Notes: a model not told the origin generated them from the letters alone. DNA of 64,000 bases from Pedobacter chinensis (GCF_003339865.1 NZ_QPKV01000002.1:910886-974885), one strand, 5' to 3'. Shown: positions 46,732 to 57,579, numbered from the stretch's first letter. Made by a program: numbers and translations.

Positions 46732-48849
46732 TTAATTAATCGGCTTTATGTGTATTGCTGTTCCTCCACCAGAAGCCAGTAAAAGTTTCAATTTGCTGTT
46801 TCTATTTACGGAGACACTTTTAATCTCATATGATTCTGGATTGGTTTTCCAGTCTGCATCTTTACCATCGCCATAAATCGTTGCGATATATTTTTTGTTT
46901 TTATCAAGAAAATCCAGGCTCAATGTTGATTTTCTTTTATCCTCGCCAGTAATGGCTCCAATAAACCAATCATCTTTGCCTTTGGCTTTTCTAGCTATTG
47001 TGATATATGCTCCAGGTTCTGCGGCAATAACTTTCGTATCGTCCCAATCTACTGCAACATCTTGTATAAACTTAAACGCATCCATGTGCGGTTCATAATT
47101 CTCCGGAATATCTGCAGCCATTTGCAACGGGCTATACATGGTTACATAAAGTGCCAATTGCTTCGCCAGGGTTGAATGCATTTGTCGGTCGGGCGCCCCC
47201 GGAGCATAATTTCTAAGCTTAAAAACACCCGGCGTATAGTCCATCGGGCCACCAATCAGGCGTGTAAAAGGAAGGATAGTTTCATGTTCCGGTGGATTTC
47301 CATCGATAAAGAAATTCCATTCATTCCCTCTGCCTGCTTCAGAAGCCAGAAAATTTGGATAGGTACGGTGTAAACCTGTTGGCCTCGTTGGTTCATGAAT
47401 ATCGATAGTAACGTGATGCTGAGCTGCTTTTTCTATGGAACGGATATAATGGTTTACCATCCACTGTCCATCATGGTGCTCTCCCCTGGGGATAATTCCT
47501 GAAACATAACCTGTTTTAAGCGAACCATAACCATACTTATTCATAAAACGAAAAGCAGTATCCATTTGTCTCTCATAACTGGTGGCCCCACCCCCTGTTT
47601 CATTGTGCATAATCATTTTAACACCATTCTGTTTGGCATAAGCAGAAATTTCCTGTACATCAAAATCAGGATAAGGTGTTACGAAATCAAACTTCTCTTC
47701 CTTATCATCTGTCCACTCTTCCCAGCCCTTATTCCAACCTTCAACCAATAAACCTTCAATGCCGTTTTTAGCGGCAAAATCGATGTAGTGTTTAACATTT
47801 TCGGTATTGGCTGCATGGCGGCCATTTGGAATATATTTTCCCTTTAAATATAAGCTATCCATCTGATCGGTGTAATTCCAACTGGTTCTGCCTACCTGCA
47901 TTTCCCACCAAACACCCATAAATTTCATTGGTTTAATCCATGAAGTATTTTCGATTTTAGATGGCTCGTTCAAATTCAATATCATTTTTGAAGATAAAAT
48001 ATCAGTTGCCCGATCACTCACGATAATTGTTCGCCAAGGTGTTTTGAAAGGCGAACGCATATAGGCCTTATTTCCTCTTGCATCAGGTACAAGACTGGAG
48101 GTAAGCTTAAAATTTCTACGGTCAACATGTAATTGCATTGACGAATAATCAATTAAAGCCGCTTCATGTATATTGATATACAAACCGTTTGCAGATTTCA
48201 TCATTAATGGTGTTTGCACAGCATATTGATCCGGAATATTCACTTCAATTTTTCCACTCGAAATCAAATCCCATTTATGGGCATTAATCTGACTTAAAGG
48301 TGAGGAAGTATATTTATATTCATTGGAATCGAAATCTGCCGGAATCCAGAAAGTCTTGTGGTCTCCGGTCATATTAAATTCCGTCACTTCATCTTTAACA
48401 ATGAATGATTTCAGATTTTGTTGAGCTGGAAACTCATAGCGAAACCCTACTCCATCTTCAAATATTCGAAATACAATATCCAGTAAAATTGGTTTTTCTC
48501 CCTGCTGTGCCAAATGTACGGTTAACTGCTTGTAATGATTTCTGATTTGTGATACTTCACCCCAAACCGGTTTCCAGGTTTCATCAACAGATACTGAATC
48601 TACTTTGATCAATCTGAAATTTTCGGTAAGCGAAACATTCTGATCCAATTTAAAACCTAAGGACGAAGGAAGAATTGCATTATTTTTGGAATAAGAGACG
48701 GCATATTGCGGTACACCTTTTGCATTAAGCGTAAAAGTAAAGCCCACATTTTTCATTCTTACTGAAACTGGCGTTGAAGATTGTGAAAAACATTTCAGAA
48801 CGAGCATTGAAAAAATTAAACTGTAAAAAAGATTTCTTTTTAAAGACAT
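46732..48849 (-). CDS. GH97 α-glucosidase, SusB-like inverting type
   Basis: A periplasmic GH97 enzyme of 705 residues with an N-terminal signal peptide (about 1-22). Candidate catalytic acids are E417 (MHNETGGG), E486 (DIHEPTRPTG) and E510 (AGRGNEWN). Their spacing, 69 and 24 residues, equals that of Glu439, Glu508 and Glu532 of Bacteroides SusB, so it should be an inverting α-glucosidase rather than the retaining α-galactosidase type, which uses an Asp nucleophile. VEGWNKGWEEW precedes them, also SusB-like. It is the last gene of the starch operon, 53 bp after GH13, and it converges on the hybrid regulator gene (45-bp gap). Confidence 0.93.
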   Translation of the reverse strand: MSLKRNLFYSLIFSMLVLKCFSQSSTPVSVRMKNVGFTFTLNAKGVPQYAVSYSKNNAILPSSLGFKLDQNVSLTENFRLIKVDSVSVDETWKPVWGEVSQIRNHYKQLTVHLAQQGEKPILLDIVFRIFEDGVGFRYEFPAQQNLKSFIVKDEVTEFNMTGDHKTFWIPADFDSNEYKYTSSPLSQINAHKWDLISSGKIEVNIPDQYAVQTPLMMKSANGLYINIHEAALIDYSSMQLHVDRRNFKLTSSLVPDARGNKAYMRSPFKTPWRTIIVSDRATDILSSKMILNLNEPSKIENTSWIKPMKFMGVWWEMQVGRTSWNYTDQMDSLYLKGKYIPNGRHAANTENVKHYIDFAAKNGIEGLLVEGWNKGWEEWTDDKEEKFDFVTPYPDFDVQEISAYAKQNGVKMIMHNETGGGATSYERQMDTAFRFMNKYGYGSLKTGYVSGIIPRGEHHDGQWMVNHYIRSIEKAAQHHVTIDIHEPTRPTGLHRTYPNFLASEAGRGNEWNFFIDGNPPEHETILPFTRLIGGPMDYTPGVFKLRNYAPGAPDRQMHSTLAKQLALYVTMYSPLQMAADIPENYEPHMDAFKFIQDVAVDWDDTKVIAAEPGAYITIARKAKGKDDWFIGAITGEDKRKSTLSLDFLDKNKKYIATIYGDGKDADWKTNPESYEIKSVSVNRNSKLKLLLASGGGTAIHIKPIN

Positions 48850-48902
48850 AAGGTAAGCTTGGTTAAAAATATCAGGGTAAGTGCAAATTATTTTGAATCT
48901 CT

Positions 48903-50285
48903 CTATTTAACTAGAACCATGTGCTGAAAAGGCTGAAGGAACAATTGATCATTTAAAGTAACCGATGCGCCAGTAAAAGCATTTTTCCAGCTACCTTTAA
49001 GCGCTGTTGGAACGGTATAAGTGGTGGGATTTCCACGGAAGCTGGCCACAACAAACACTTTTTGATTGGCATTGGATTTCGTGAATGCAGCAACGTCATC
49101 ACTGCTATATAAGGCCAAATCGCCATTCTTTACCGCATCACTACCTTTTCTGAAATTAATGATCTTTTTATATTCCGCTTTCATCTCTGGATTGGTGGTC
49201 CAATCAATTGGAGTACGGTAAAAGAAATCCATTGATCTGGCGCATCCTATTTCCTGGCCGTTATAAATCATCGGAACACCCTTCATAAAAGCAGTTACCA
49301 GAAATGCAGACATTGATCCTGTTTTTCCGCCATATATATCTACCGGGCTTCCATCTGTGAGGTAAACATCGTGATTGGTAATATATCTCACTACCTGAGA
49401 TCCTGGTAATGCGGTGGCGTATTCACTGGTATTCAAATCTTGCAGAAGTGTAACGGAGTTTGAATTTCCAAAAATTTTGTTCTCCAAAGTAGAATAATAA
49501 TTAAAGCCGTAAACCATTTGAAAACCAGCTTTAAAATGATCATTTCGTGTACCTTCGGCCAGCATTAATAATTTATGTGTGGTAATGCCTTTTAATGCAT
49601 CATTGGCTTGTTTCCAAAAATCGAAGGGAACAAAATCGGCAGCATCACAACGGAAACCATCAATATTGGCATTAAAAACCCAATACTTCATGGCATCTAT
49701 CATCGCTAATCTCATATCCTGCTTGGAATAATCCAGAGCAGCAACATCTGTCCAATTTGTTCCGGCTGGAGAAATAATATTTCCATTCACATCTTGCTTG
49801 TACCAGTTTTTATTACTGATCCATGCATTATCCCAGGCGGTATGACTGGCAACCCAATCTAACATTACAGCCATATTTCTATCATGTGCTGCGTTAACAA
49901 GACTTCTTAGATCTTCAAGACTGCCAAATTCCGTGTTTACCGATTTGTAATCTTTTACCGCATACGGAGAACCTAATCCTCCAGCAGATTTTAAAACACC
50001 AACTGGATAAATTGGCATGAGGTAAACCACATTTACGCCCAATGATTTGATGGAATCCATTTTAGCTGTTACACCTTTAAAATTAGCTTCCTGACTAAAG
50101 GCCCTTAAATTTACCTGGTAAATAATGGCATCTGTAGTATTGGGCACACCTGCGAATGGTGTGCCATACTGAGGATATGAAGTATCTGGAACAATCTTAT
50201 TCCCATCCTTTTTGCAAAAGGCAAAAAGCGATATACTGAAGAACAAAAGCGCCCTGAGCATGGTGTGTTTATAATGGTATTTCAT
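48903..50285 (-). CDS. GH13 α-amylase-family lipoprotein (SusG-like role)
   Basis: An α-glucan hydrolase of 460 residues that carries a lipoprotein-type signal (LFAFCKKDG, Cys24), so it is probably surface or periplasm anchored. GH13 catalytic residues are D214 (DGFRCDAAD), E244 (MLAEGTR) and D306 (ITNHD). The core domain lacks large extra modules, so it is smaller than SusG. Starts at residue 1 or at Met9 are both possible. It sits between the SusE-like gene (44 bp upstream) and GH97 (53 bp downstream). It is clearly paralogous to the GH13 at 56263-57579. Confidence 0.9.
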   Translation of the reverse strand: MKYHYKHTMLRALLFFSISLFAFCKKDGNKIVPDTSYPQYGTPFAGVPNTTDAIIYQVNLRAFSQEANFKGVTAKMDSIKSLGVNVVYLMPIYPVGVLKSAGGLGSPYAVKDYKSVNTEFGSLEDLRSLVNAAHDRNMAVMLDWVASHTAWDNAWISNKNWYKQDVNGNIISPAGTNWTDVAALDYSKQDMRLAMIDAMKYWVFNANIDGFRCDAADFVPFDFWKQANDALKGITTHKLLMLAEGTRNDHFKAGFQMVYGFNYYSTLENKIFGNSNSVTLLQDLNTSEYATALPGSQVVRYITNHDVYLTDGSPVDIYGGKTGSMSAFLVTAFMKGVPMIYNGQEIGCARSMDFFYRTPIDWTTNPEMKAEYKKIINFRKGSDAVKNGDLALYSSDDVAAFTKSNANQKVFVVASFRGNPTTYTVPTALKGSWKNAFTGASVTLNDQLFLQPFQHMVLVK

Positions 50286-50329
50286 ATTGGTTTAGTCGAT
50301 CTGGCAATGGTATTCCCATTTACAGGTAA

Positions 50330-51406
50330 TTAATTTTTCTTTAGCTTAAAGTTGTAATTTGATGGATCATGCAGATCAAGCGTAATGGTATAATTACCAC
50401 TTGATGGCACCGTAATGTTATTTACCGTAGGATCATATCCATATACCGGATTATCTGCATAAGCCAGTTTACCATTCGCATCCACTCCAAAATCTATGAT
50501 CCAGGCATTATTTGCCCTAAATTTGAATGAACCGGTTGAAAGCATGTCTGCCGTAACGGTCCAAACTTCTGTAGTTGGATTATAAGTTAGCTGCGTATCT
50601 GTACTCCATCCCCCGGGAGATGCATCACCTAAGATAGACCAGGTGGTTTTAGTGGCCGACCAGGTATTATTGTTCAGGTTAACAGAAACCTGGATATAAC
50701 CGGCATCAGGTGCAATAAGTCCGGGAGCATTTCCATCAACGGAAATTTTTCCACCTCCGGCGTCACCATAGTTAATATGATTCCAATCCATTGCCGAAGT
50801 CATTTTAAAATAATTGGTTACTCCTGCCGGGATATAAATGTAACCCTCATAAATTTTCGGTTGGAGTGCCGCTGCCGTTGGTGCTGTTGCAGGAGACCAT
50901 CCTTGATAATCGCCGGGAATATACAATAACGGGTATACAGGCTGAGCTAAATAGGTTGTTACATTAAGAGAAACCGCCTTACTATAAATTGCACGATCCT
51001 GATAGGCTTTCACACGGAATACCAAACTGCCCGTTGTTCCACTTGCAATACCCATCGACAAGGCTAAAGTATTCAGGTCTTTTCCTTTATAAGTTTTACT
51101 TAATACATCGTCACCTATCGGAACACTTGTGGCATTTCCCCATGCAGCACTGCCAACCGTATCTGAAGGAACATCAACTTCCAAAGTATAGGTTACTGAA
51201 GCTTTTATAGGGAAAGTTACTGATGGCCATGAAAAAGTGACTACTGATGAAGTATCATTAGCGACTGATAAGATTACTGCAGACTTGTTAACGGTTAATG
51301 AAGAACTAAAAGCAACAGATTTTAGCACAGTCAGTTCTTTATCTTTTCTACACGACTGAAAAAGCCCTGCACAAAGAATTATAAAAAGATATATAATTTT
51401 TTTCAT
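50330..51406 (-). CDS. SusE/SusF-like starch-binding lipoprotein
   Basis: A 358-residue surface lipoprotein with lipobox FQSC (about Cys19). The N-terminal half (TVNKSAVILSVANDTSSVVT) matches the SusE domain. The second half has two starch-binding-like β-modules, marked by IPGDYQGWSPATAP and ILGDASPGGWSTDTQL, followed by SFKFRANNAWIIDFG. It sits directly after SusD in the order SusC-SusD-SusE-GH13-GH97, supporting a role in holding α-glucan at the cell surface. The only difference from SusE/SusF is the single protein. Confidence 0.88.
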   Translation of the reverse strand: MKKIIYLFIILCAGLFQSCRKDKELTVLKSVAFSSSLTVNKSAVILSVANDTSSVVTFSWPSVTFPIKASVTYTLEVDVPSDTVGSAAWGNATSVPIGDDVLSKTYKGKDLNTLALSMGIASGTTGSLVFRVKAYQDRAIYSKAVSLNVTTYLAQPVYPLLYIPGDYQGWSPATAPTAAALQPKIYEGYIYIPAGVTNYFKMTSAMDWNHINYGDAGGGKISVDGNAPGLIAPDAGYIQVSVNLNNNTWSATKTTWSILGDASPGGWSTDTQLTYNPTTEVWTVTADMLSTGSFKFRANNAWIIDFGVDANGKLAYADNPVYGYDPTVNNITVPSSGNYTITLDLHDPSNYNFKLKKN

Positions 51407-51417
51407 CGTTGGGATAA

Positions 51418-52908
51418 TTAATAGCCTGGATTTTGTTTTAAACCTGAGTTAGCATTAAGTGCACTTGTTGGAATTGGGAACAATAACCTAAAGGGTTGAA
51501 CTGCCGGAGCAAAGTCTCGTGCGAGCAGGAATTTATTAAACCTGATCATGTCTTGCCTGCGGTGTCCTTCCCAGTTCAGTTCAAAACCACGTTCGTTATA
51601 CACATCTTCCAAAGTTGGATTGGCCGATAACGCACCTAAGCCTGCTCTTTGTCTGATCTGATCGATAAATGGTTTGGCCGCGGCTGCATTACCTAAACGC
51701 ACATTGCATTCTGCTTGCATTAATAAAATATCAGCATAGCGATAGATAGGAAAATCATTCGATTCCCCACTTCCATTTTGTGGCGGAACAGGGAAAAATT
51801 TCACATTCCTTATTCCTTCGGTAGGGCCGGCTCCTGGATTATCAAGTGATGTCACATCCAATGTATAAGTTACTCCACCTGGTTGTGGCCCCACAAGAAA
51901 TTGCTTTTTTCTAATATCATTATTGTCATATCTTTCATAGTATGTACGCGGAACTATTGTTCCATTCCATCCGCTGAAACCAAATAAAGCCACGCCGTTA
52001 GGTCCGTTTACGCTACGCAGTGCATAAATATTTCTTGAAACAATGTCTGCCGTGGCATAAATTGCAAGAATGGTTTCATCATCAGGTAATTTATCGCCAA
52101 ACAATTCGTAGTATTGATAACCAAGCGGGCTTGCAGCATTTGCTCCGCCCGGATGAAGCGTAAAACCACCCTGAGCAACTTTATTGCAGGAAGCAAGGCA
52201 TTCTGCCCATTTTGCAGTTCCGGTATATACCTCTGCATTAAGATAAACCTTTGCTAACAAAGCATATCCTGCCCATTTATTAAACCTGCCATAGTATACC
52301 CCACCCTTGGTTTCCATCAGTTGGTCAACGTTCTCGGTAAGTTCCTTAACAACGAAGTTATAAACTGTTGTTCTGCTGGCCTGTGGTATTTTATCTACTG
52401 TGATGTTATTATCAGTATAAAATGGAACTGATCCAAAATCATCTATCAAAAGGTAATAGAAGAAAGCACGCAAAACTTTCGCTTCTGCAATTTTTGAGGC
52501 CTCTGCATTTGATTGCTGTAGTTGATCTATTGCAAGGTTGGCAGTATAAATTGATTTATAAAGCCAGTTCCAGGTATTGTTAATGATGCCTGAAGTAGGC
52601 AACCATTGACGCTGATAAAGCTGAGCAAAATCGAGCTGCCAATCTCCTGTGTTTCGATGTGGAATTACCTGCTCATCTGATGACATGGTATTGAGGTCAT
52701 ACCAACAGTTATCAGCACCGGCATATCCGGTACCCCAGTTTCCCGATACTTGTGAATATACATTTGCAAGTGCTACATCAGCCCCTTTAGCTGAACCATA
52801 AAATTCTGTAGCTGAATATTTATCGTAAACATTCTCATTTATCTTTTTGCAACTCTGTGTTGCCACTGCGATAATGATAATGACTGTTAAAAATTTTTTC
52901 ATGTTCAT
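51418..52908 (-). CDS. SusD-family outer-membrane lipoprotein, starch locus
   Basis: A SusD-like α-glucan-binding lipoprotein of 496 residues with signal and lipobox (VATQSCKK). SusD-fold landmarks: AEAKVLRAFFYYLLIDDFGSVPF near residue 140 and a C-terminal ending LLFPIPTSALNANSGLKQNPGY. It starts 2 bp after the SusC stop and is followed by the SusE-like gene at 11 bp. Its length is close to that of SusD of the Bacteroides starch system. Confidence 0.94.
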   Translation of the reverse strand: MNMKKFLTVIIIIAVATQSCKKINENVYDKYSATEFYGSAKGADVALANVYSQVSGNWGTGYAGADNCWYDLNTMSSDEQVIPHRNTGDWQLDFAQLYQRQWLPTSGIINNTWNWLYKSIYTANLAIDQLQQSNAEASKIAEAKVLRAFFYYLLIDDFGSVPFYTDNNITVDKIPQASRTTVYNFVVKELTENVDQLMETKGGVYYGRFNKWAGYALLAKVYLNAEVYTGTAKWAECLASCNKVAQGGFTLHPGGANAASPLGYQYYELFGDKLPDDETILAIYATADIVSRNIYALRSVNGPNGVALFGFSGWNGTIVPRTYYERYDNNDIRKKQFLVGPQPGGVTYTLDVTSLDNPGAGPTEGIRNVKFFPVPPQNGSGESNDFPIYRYADILLMQAECNVRLGNAAAAKPFIDQIRQRAGLGALSANPTLEDVYNERGFELNWEGHRRQDMIRFNKFLLARDFAPAVQPFRLLFPIPTSALNANSGLKQNPGY

Positions 52909-52910
52909 TA

Positions 52911-55865
52911 TTATTTAAAAACCACATTTAAACCCAATGAGAATGTCCTTGTTCTTGGATAAATTCCACCGTCAGCGCCTGAGCCACTACCACCACTCAC
53001 ATTCAATTCGGGATCTATCCCGGTATATTTTGTGATCAATAATAGGTTTGCTCCGGTAAGTGAAAACCTAAGAGAACTCAAATATTTGATTTTCTCAGTT
53101 TTTACCGTATAACCGAATGAAAGGTTCTCCCATCTTAAAAAGGCACCGTTTTCAAGCCATAAATTTGAACTGTATTGTGAAGTGTATAATCCCAGCGGAA
53201 CAGCACTTTCCAATACATTTGACTTACCTAAATTCTCAAAATAACTAAGGCTCGGACGGATGGTATTGTATATCTTGTTTCCGCCTGATCCTCTCCAAAC
53301 CATTGAAGCATCAAAGTTTTTATACCTGAAACCTGGTGTGAAGGCATAAGTATATTTCGGAATCGCAGAGCCTTGAATAACCCTGTCAGGACTTTGATTT
53401 CCCTGATCTATAATTCCATCGCCATTTAAATCGGCTACTATTTCTGCGTTCGAGGCATTTTTCCCCGCATGCTGTAAAATATTGTAAGTTCCGATTGGCA
53501 TCCCTTCAATCAGATAAGAATTTATGCCCCATGAAACATAATTCGTGTTTAAGGGAACACCTGCAATATTTCCACTCAAACTAATGACTTTGTTCCTTAG
53601 CAATGAGCCGTTTCCTGCAATCGTTAAAACAGTATTTTCAGTTTTAATTAAATCATAACTCAGGGAAAGTTCAAGGCCCTTATTTAATATACTGCCCACA
53701 TTTGCAGTAATATTAGGGTATGGGAATGGCGGTTGAGGTACGGTATATCCAAATAACAGGTTATCAGTTGTTGCGGTAAAAGCATCAAAAGTACCAAATA
53801 AACGCCCGTTAAGTATGGCAAAATCTAAACCAACATTGGTTTGTTTACGTGTTTCCCAACGCAGATCGGGATTAGCATTCTGGCTTACCACAAAGTTTGT
53901 TATGGGTGCACCGCCAAAATAAGTTACACCAGAATAACCTACTAATTGTAATGAACCTTGTGGCGAAAGCCCTTGTTGATTACCGGTAACACCAAATCCT
54001 CCACGCAATTTAAGCGAACTGAAAATCTTCTGATTTTTCATGAAAGGTTCCTCGTCAATTTTCCAGGCAACGGATCCTGAAGGAAAATTGCCCCATTTGT
54101 GATTAACACCAAATACCGATGATCCATCTCTCCTGAAGCTGGCTGTTAACAGGTAACGGTTTTTATAAGAATAATTTACCCTGCCTAAAAAAGAAACCAG
54201 ATTTCTATCATTTTTGTAAGAAGAAATATCGCCAGGGGTAACTTTAGAAAGATCGCCCAACTGGAGTGCATTATAGGTAGCAATATCATTGATAAAACCC
54301 TTTGCCTGCGCAAAATTTCCGTTATAGGTTTGTCCTTGTGTTTCATAAACAGCAACAGCGTCAAAACTATGATCGTTAAAATTCACTTTATAATTTAAGC
54401 TGATATCCATTAACTTCTCATCGTTGTGAAAATTATTGATGTTCGCGATGCCTTGATTATCAATTGCAGCAGCAACGGTAGAAGAGGCAGGCAAATAATA
54501 TCCTGAATTTCCATCAACCTTTCTCCAGCTTCCAAACCAGCCTAAACTTAGTCCTTTGTATAATTGAAGATCTGCACGCAGACTGCCAAACAAACTGTTA
54601 ATATGGTTTTCATTTACCACAGTATTGGCCACAGCATAAGGATTGATATATTGAAATACGTTTGGATCTGAATAATAAGTTCCGTCAGTATTGTAAACAG
54701 GATCTGTAGGCCGGGTTACATAAGTATTGGTAATTAAATTTGAACGGAAACTTTCTCTTCCAACTCCAGTAGGACTGTAATTGGTGTTATTGATACCGTT
54801 GTTCAGATTCATTGTTAAGGTCAGCTTATCATCAAAAGCTTTTTGAGTGGCCTGTAACCTGGCGATATAATTTTTATAATCAGATTTGATTACCGACCCT
54901 GTTTGTAAAATAGCCGAAACTGATGCCCTGTAATTAAAACTGTTGGCTCCACCACCAAAGGCAATGGTATGATTTTGGGTAACGCCTGTTTGAGTAAGCA
55001 GATTGTACCAATCTGTACTTGAACCATGGTTAGCAGAGGCAGGTACATTGTAAAGCTGTGCCTGTTCCCACCACTGGTCAGCATTTAACATCTTCAGGCC
55101 TTTTGGAAGTACATCAACAGACGCATTAGCGGTATAATCTACACTTGATTTGCCTGCTTTATTCTTTTTGGTTGTGATGATAATAACGCCTGGAGCACCT
55201 CGTGAGCCATATATAGCCGTTGCAGATGCATCTTTCAATACATCAACAGATTCAATCTCACTGGGTGGAACCTGTGTTAAAAGATCCATATTTCCCTGAA
55301 CTCCATCAATAACCACTAAAGGATCATTCCCTCCAATTAAGGATGTGATTCCCCTGATTCTTACACTTGGAGAAGTTCCTGGTTCGCTCCCGGTTTGTGT
55401 AATGTTTACACCAGCCGCCTTGCCGGTTAATTGTTGTAAGGGATTGGTAATTGCACCCGGATTAAGATCTTTACTGCCAATTGTAGATACTGCGCCAGTC
55501 AAATCAGATTTCTTTACCGTGCCGTATCCAACAACCACAACTTCAGAAAGGGATTGTGCATTGGGAATCAATGCCACAGTAATCGACTGTCCGGAATTAA
55601 TAATTTTTTCTATAAGATCGTAGCCTACATAACTGATGGATAAAGTTAGCGGACCTTTATTGGCCGAACTGAATTGAAAGTTTCCATCATTGTCTGTAGT
55701 AAGACCCTGAGCCGTCTCTTTCACTTTAATACTTACGCCAGGAAGCGGTAAATTTCGCTCGTCGACAATTTTGCCTTTAAAGACGTTGCTTTGAGCAAAT
55801 ACATTAATAGAAAAAATTAAGAGCAGTATGGAAAGACCATACTTGTACAAGTAAACTTGTTTCAT
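52911..55865 (-). CDS. SusC-family TonB-dependent receptor, starch locus
   Basis: An outer-membrane malto-oligosaccharide transporter of 984 residues. Signal peptide about 1-24, carboxypeptidase-D-like domain (VFKGKIVDERNLPLPGVSI), the SusC hallmark EVVVVGYGTVKKSDLTGAVS, and plug motifs LQQLTGKAAGVNITQTG and VIIITTKKNKAGK. The barrel ends FSLGLNVVFK. It is the first gene of the five-gene starch operon, with a candidate promoter at 55919-55949. Confidence 0.95.
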   Translation of the reverse strand: MKQVYLYKYGLSILLLIFSINVFAQSNVFKGKIVDERNLPLPGVSIKVKETAQGLTTDNDGNFQFSSANKGPLTLSISYVGYDLIEKIINSGQSITVALIPNAQSLSEVVVVGYGTVKKSDLTGAVSTIGSKDLNPGAITNPLQQLTGKAAGVNITQTGSEPGTSPSVRIRGITSLIGGNDPLVVIDGVQGNMDLLTQVPPSEIESVDVLKDASATAIYGSRGAPGVIIITTKKNKAGKSSVDYTANASVDVLPKGLKMLNADQWWEQAQLYNVPASANHGSSTDWYNLLTQTGVTQNHTIAFGGGANSFNYRASVSAILQTGSVIKSDYKNYIARLQATQKAFDDKLTLTMNLNNGINNTNYSPTGVGRESFRSNLITNTYVTRPTDPVYNTDGTYYSDPNVFQYINPYAVANTVVNENHINSLFGSLRADLQLYKGLSLGWFGSWRKVDGNSGYYLPASSTVAAAIDNQGIANINNFHNDEKLMDISLNYKVNFNDHSFDAVAVYETQGQTYNGNFAQAKGFINDIATYNALQLGDLSKVTPGDISSYKNDRNLVSFLGRVNYSYKNRYLLTASFRRDGSSVFGVNHKWGNFPSGSVAWKIDEEPFMKNQKIFSSLKLRGGFGVTGNQQGLSPQGSLQLVGYSGVTYFGGAPITNFVVSQNANPDLRWETRKQTNVGLDFAILNGRLFGTFDAFTATTDNLLFGYTVPQPPFPYPNITANVGSILNKGLELSLSYDLIKTENTVLTIAGNGSLLRNKVISLSGNIAGVPLNTNYVSWGINSYLIEGMPIGTYNILQHAGKNASNAEIVADLNGDGIIDQGNQSPDRVIQGSAIPKYTYAFTPGFRYKNFDASMVWRGSGGNKIYNTIRPSLSYFENLGKSNVLESAVPLGLYTSQYSSNLWLENGAFLRWENLSFGYTVKTEKIKYLSSLRFSLTGANLLLITKYTGIDPELNVSGGSGSGADGGIYPRTRTFSLGLNVVFK

Positions 55866-55918
55866 ATAGATTATATTTGGTTGAAAATGGTTAGCCGATC
55901 GTTAATGGCTTCGTTGAT

Positions 55919-55949
55919 CAAAGTAAGAGAGGTTTTGAGGAAAAATCAA
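55919..55949 (-). promoter_or_regulatory. Candidate Bacteroidota promoter of the starch SusC operon
   Basis: On the minus strand TTG (55949-55947) and TACTTTG (55925-55919) are separated by 21 bp, similar to the Bacteroidota consensus (TTTG, 19-21 bp, TAnnTTTG). It lies about 55 bp before the SusC start. The remainder of the 397-bp divergent gap (55866-56262) is AT-rich and shows no further gene. Confidence 0.35.
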
Positions 55950-56262
55950 TATCCTGAAATTTGAATATTAAAAATATAAAGAACAATATCAAATCAAATG
56001 ATTGACTATCAGCTATTTAATCTAAAAAAGCAAGCTAGATAATATAGATAGTTTTTAGCATAAAAATCATAGAGAAGTAGTTAAAAACCAAAATGATACT
56101 TCTTTTCTCATTCATATTCATCTATATAAAAAATAAACGTAAACCACTTATTTATAAAAACTTAACTCTTATATTGAAAACTATTTTCTATATCTGGCCA
56201 GGCCTCATATCCATATAACCGCTATCAATCGTATTTTGGCCAATCAATCATAATACCTCTAT

Positions 56263-57579
56263 ATGAGAAAATTCCTGATCATCATTATTTTATTCCATTT
56301 TTTAGCAATAACGAGCGTCATAGCACAAAGCATTTCAAATTTGCCAAAGCGTAGTGATGTCATATTATATCAGATCAATATCAGGGCTTTCAGCAAAGAG
56401 GGTAACTTTAAAGGGATTTTATCCAGACTGGATTCCATTAAACATCTTGGTATAAACGTGATTTATCTGATGCCTGTTTACCCCATTGGTAAGCTAAATT
56501 CGGTTAATTCGCCCTATTGTGTGAGAGATTATACATCGATAAACCCTGAATTCGGAAAGCTGGAAGATCTGAAAACGCTTGTGGATAGCATTCACAGCAA
56601 AAAGATGGCTGTAATTCTGGATTGGGTTCCAAATCATACCGCTTTCGATCATAACTGGATAAAAAACAAATCATGGTATTTACAAGATGATACGGGAAAA
56701 ATATTGAGTCCGCCAAATACAGGATGGTTAGATGTAGCTCAATTAAATTTCAAAAATATGGAGATGAGAGCGGAGATGATCCGATCAATGAAATACTGGG
56801 TACTTACTGCCAATATTGATGGCTTTAGATGTGATTATGCTGATGGCCCGCCATTTGATTTTTGGAAACAAGCCATCGATTCTCTAAAAGCCATTCCCAA
56901 TCACAAACTTATGTTTCTGGCTGAAGGTAAAAGAAGTGACCATTTTAAAGCTGGCTTTGATTATAATTTTGGCTTTGCGTTTTTCGAAAACCTAAAAGAA
57001 GTTTATAGTAAAGGGAAATCAGTAAAAGTGATTGACAGCCTTAATATTGTTGATCACAAAGGAGCATCAAACGGGCAGCAGATTGTAAGATACACGACTA
57101 ATCACGATGTAAACAGTTCGGACGGTGTTCCTCAGGATCTTTTTGGAGGAGAAAAAGGATCGATGGCGGCTTTTATAGTGGCTGCCTACATGAACAGCAT
57201 TCCAATGATTTATAACGGACAGGAAGTTGGAACACCATATCAATTGGTTTTTCCTTTTGTAAACAAGAAAATAGACTGGAGCTTAAACCCAGGGCTGACT
57301 GCTGAATATAAAAAAATTATCGCACTGCGTAACAACAGCAAAGCATTGAAAAGTGATCAGGTAAAATCTTACAGTTCAGCAGATATATGTGCATTTACAA
57401 AAACAAAAGGATCAGAAAAGTTTTTCGTATTATCTAATTTAAGGAACCAACAGATTTCGTTCCCAACACCACAAAAATTAATCAATTCGAAATGGATAAA
57501 TGCAATGACAGGAGCAGAATACCTGGTTAGAGACTTCATTATTCTTAATCCTTATACTTATCTAGTCCTTAAGAAATAA
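56263..57579 (+). CDS. GH13 α-amylase-family enzyme, periplasmic
   Basis: A 438-residue α-glucan hydrolase with a normal signal peptide (MRKFLIIIILFHFLAITSVIAQ) rather than a lipoprotein signal, so it probably works in the periplasm. Catalytic residues by GH13 motif: D191 (DGFRCDYAD), E221 (FLAEGKR), D282 (TTNHD). It is paralogous to the GH13 lipoprotein (matching sequence throughout, for example FDFWKQA, HKLM/HKLL and DHFKAGF), so the two may split surface and periplasmic steps. It is divergent from the starch SusC (397-bp gap) and its stop abuts the regulator's stop at 57579/57580. Confidence 0.92.
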   Translation: MRKFLIIIILFHFLAITSVIAQSISNLPKRSDVILYQINIRAFSKEGNFKGILSRLDSIKHLGINVIYLMPVYPIGKLNSVNSPYCVRDYTSINPEFGKLEDLKTLVDSIHSKKMAVILDWVPNHTAFDHNWIKNKSWYLQDDTGKILSPPNTGWLDVAQLNFKNMEMRAEMIRSMKYWVLTANIDGFRCDYADGPPFDFWKQAIDSLKAIPNHKLMFLAEGKRSDHFKAGFDYNFGFAFFENLKEVYSKGKSVKVIDSLNIVDHKGASNGQQIVRYTTNHDVNSSDGVPQDLFGGEKGSMAAFIVAAYMNSIPMIYNGQEVGTPYQLVFPFVNKKIDWSLNPGLTAEYKKIIALRNNSKALKSDQVKSYSSADICAFTKTKGSEKFFVLSNLRNQQISFPTPQKLINSKWINAMTGAEYLVRDFIILNPYTYLVLKK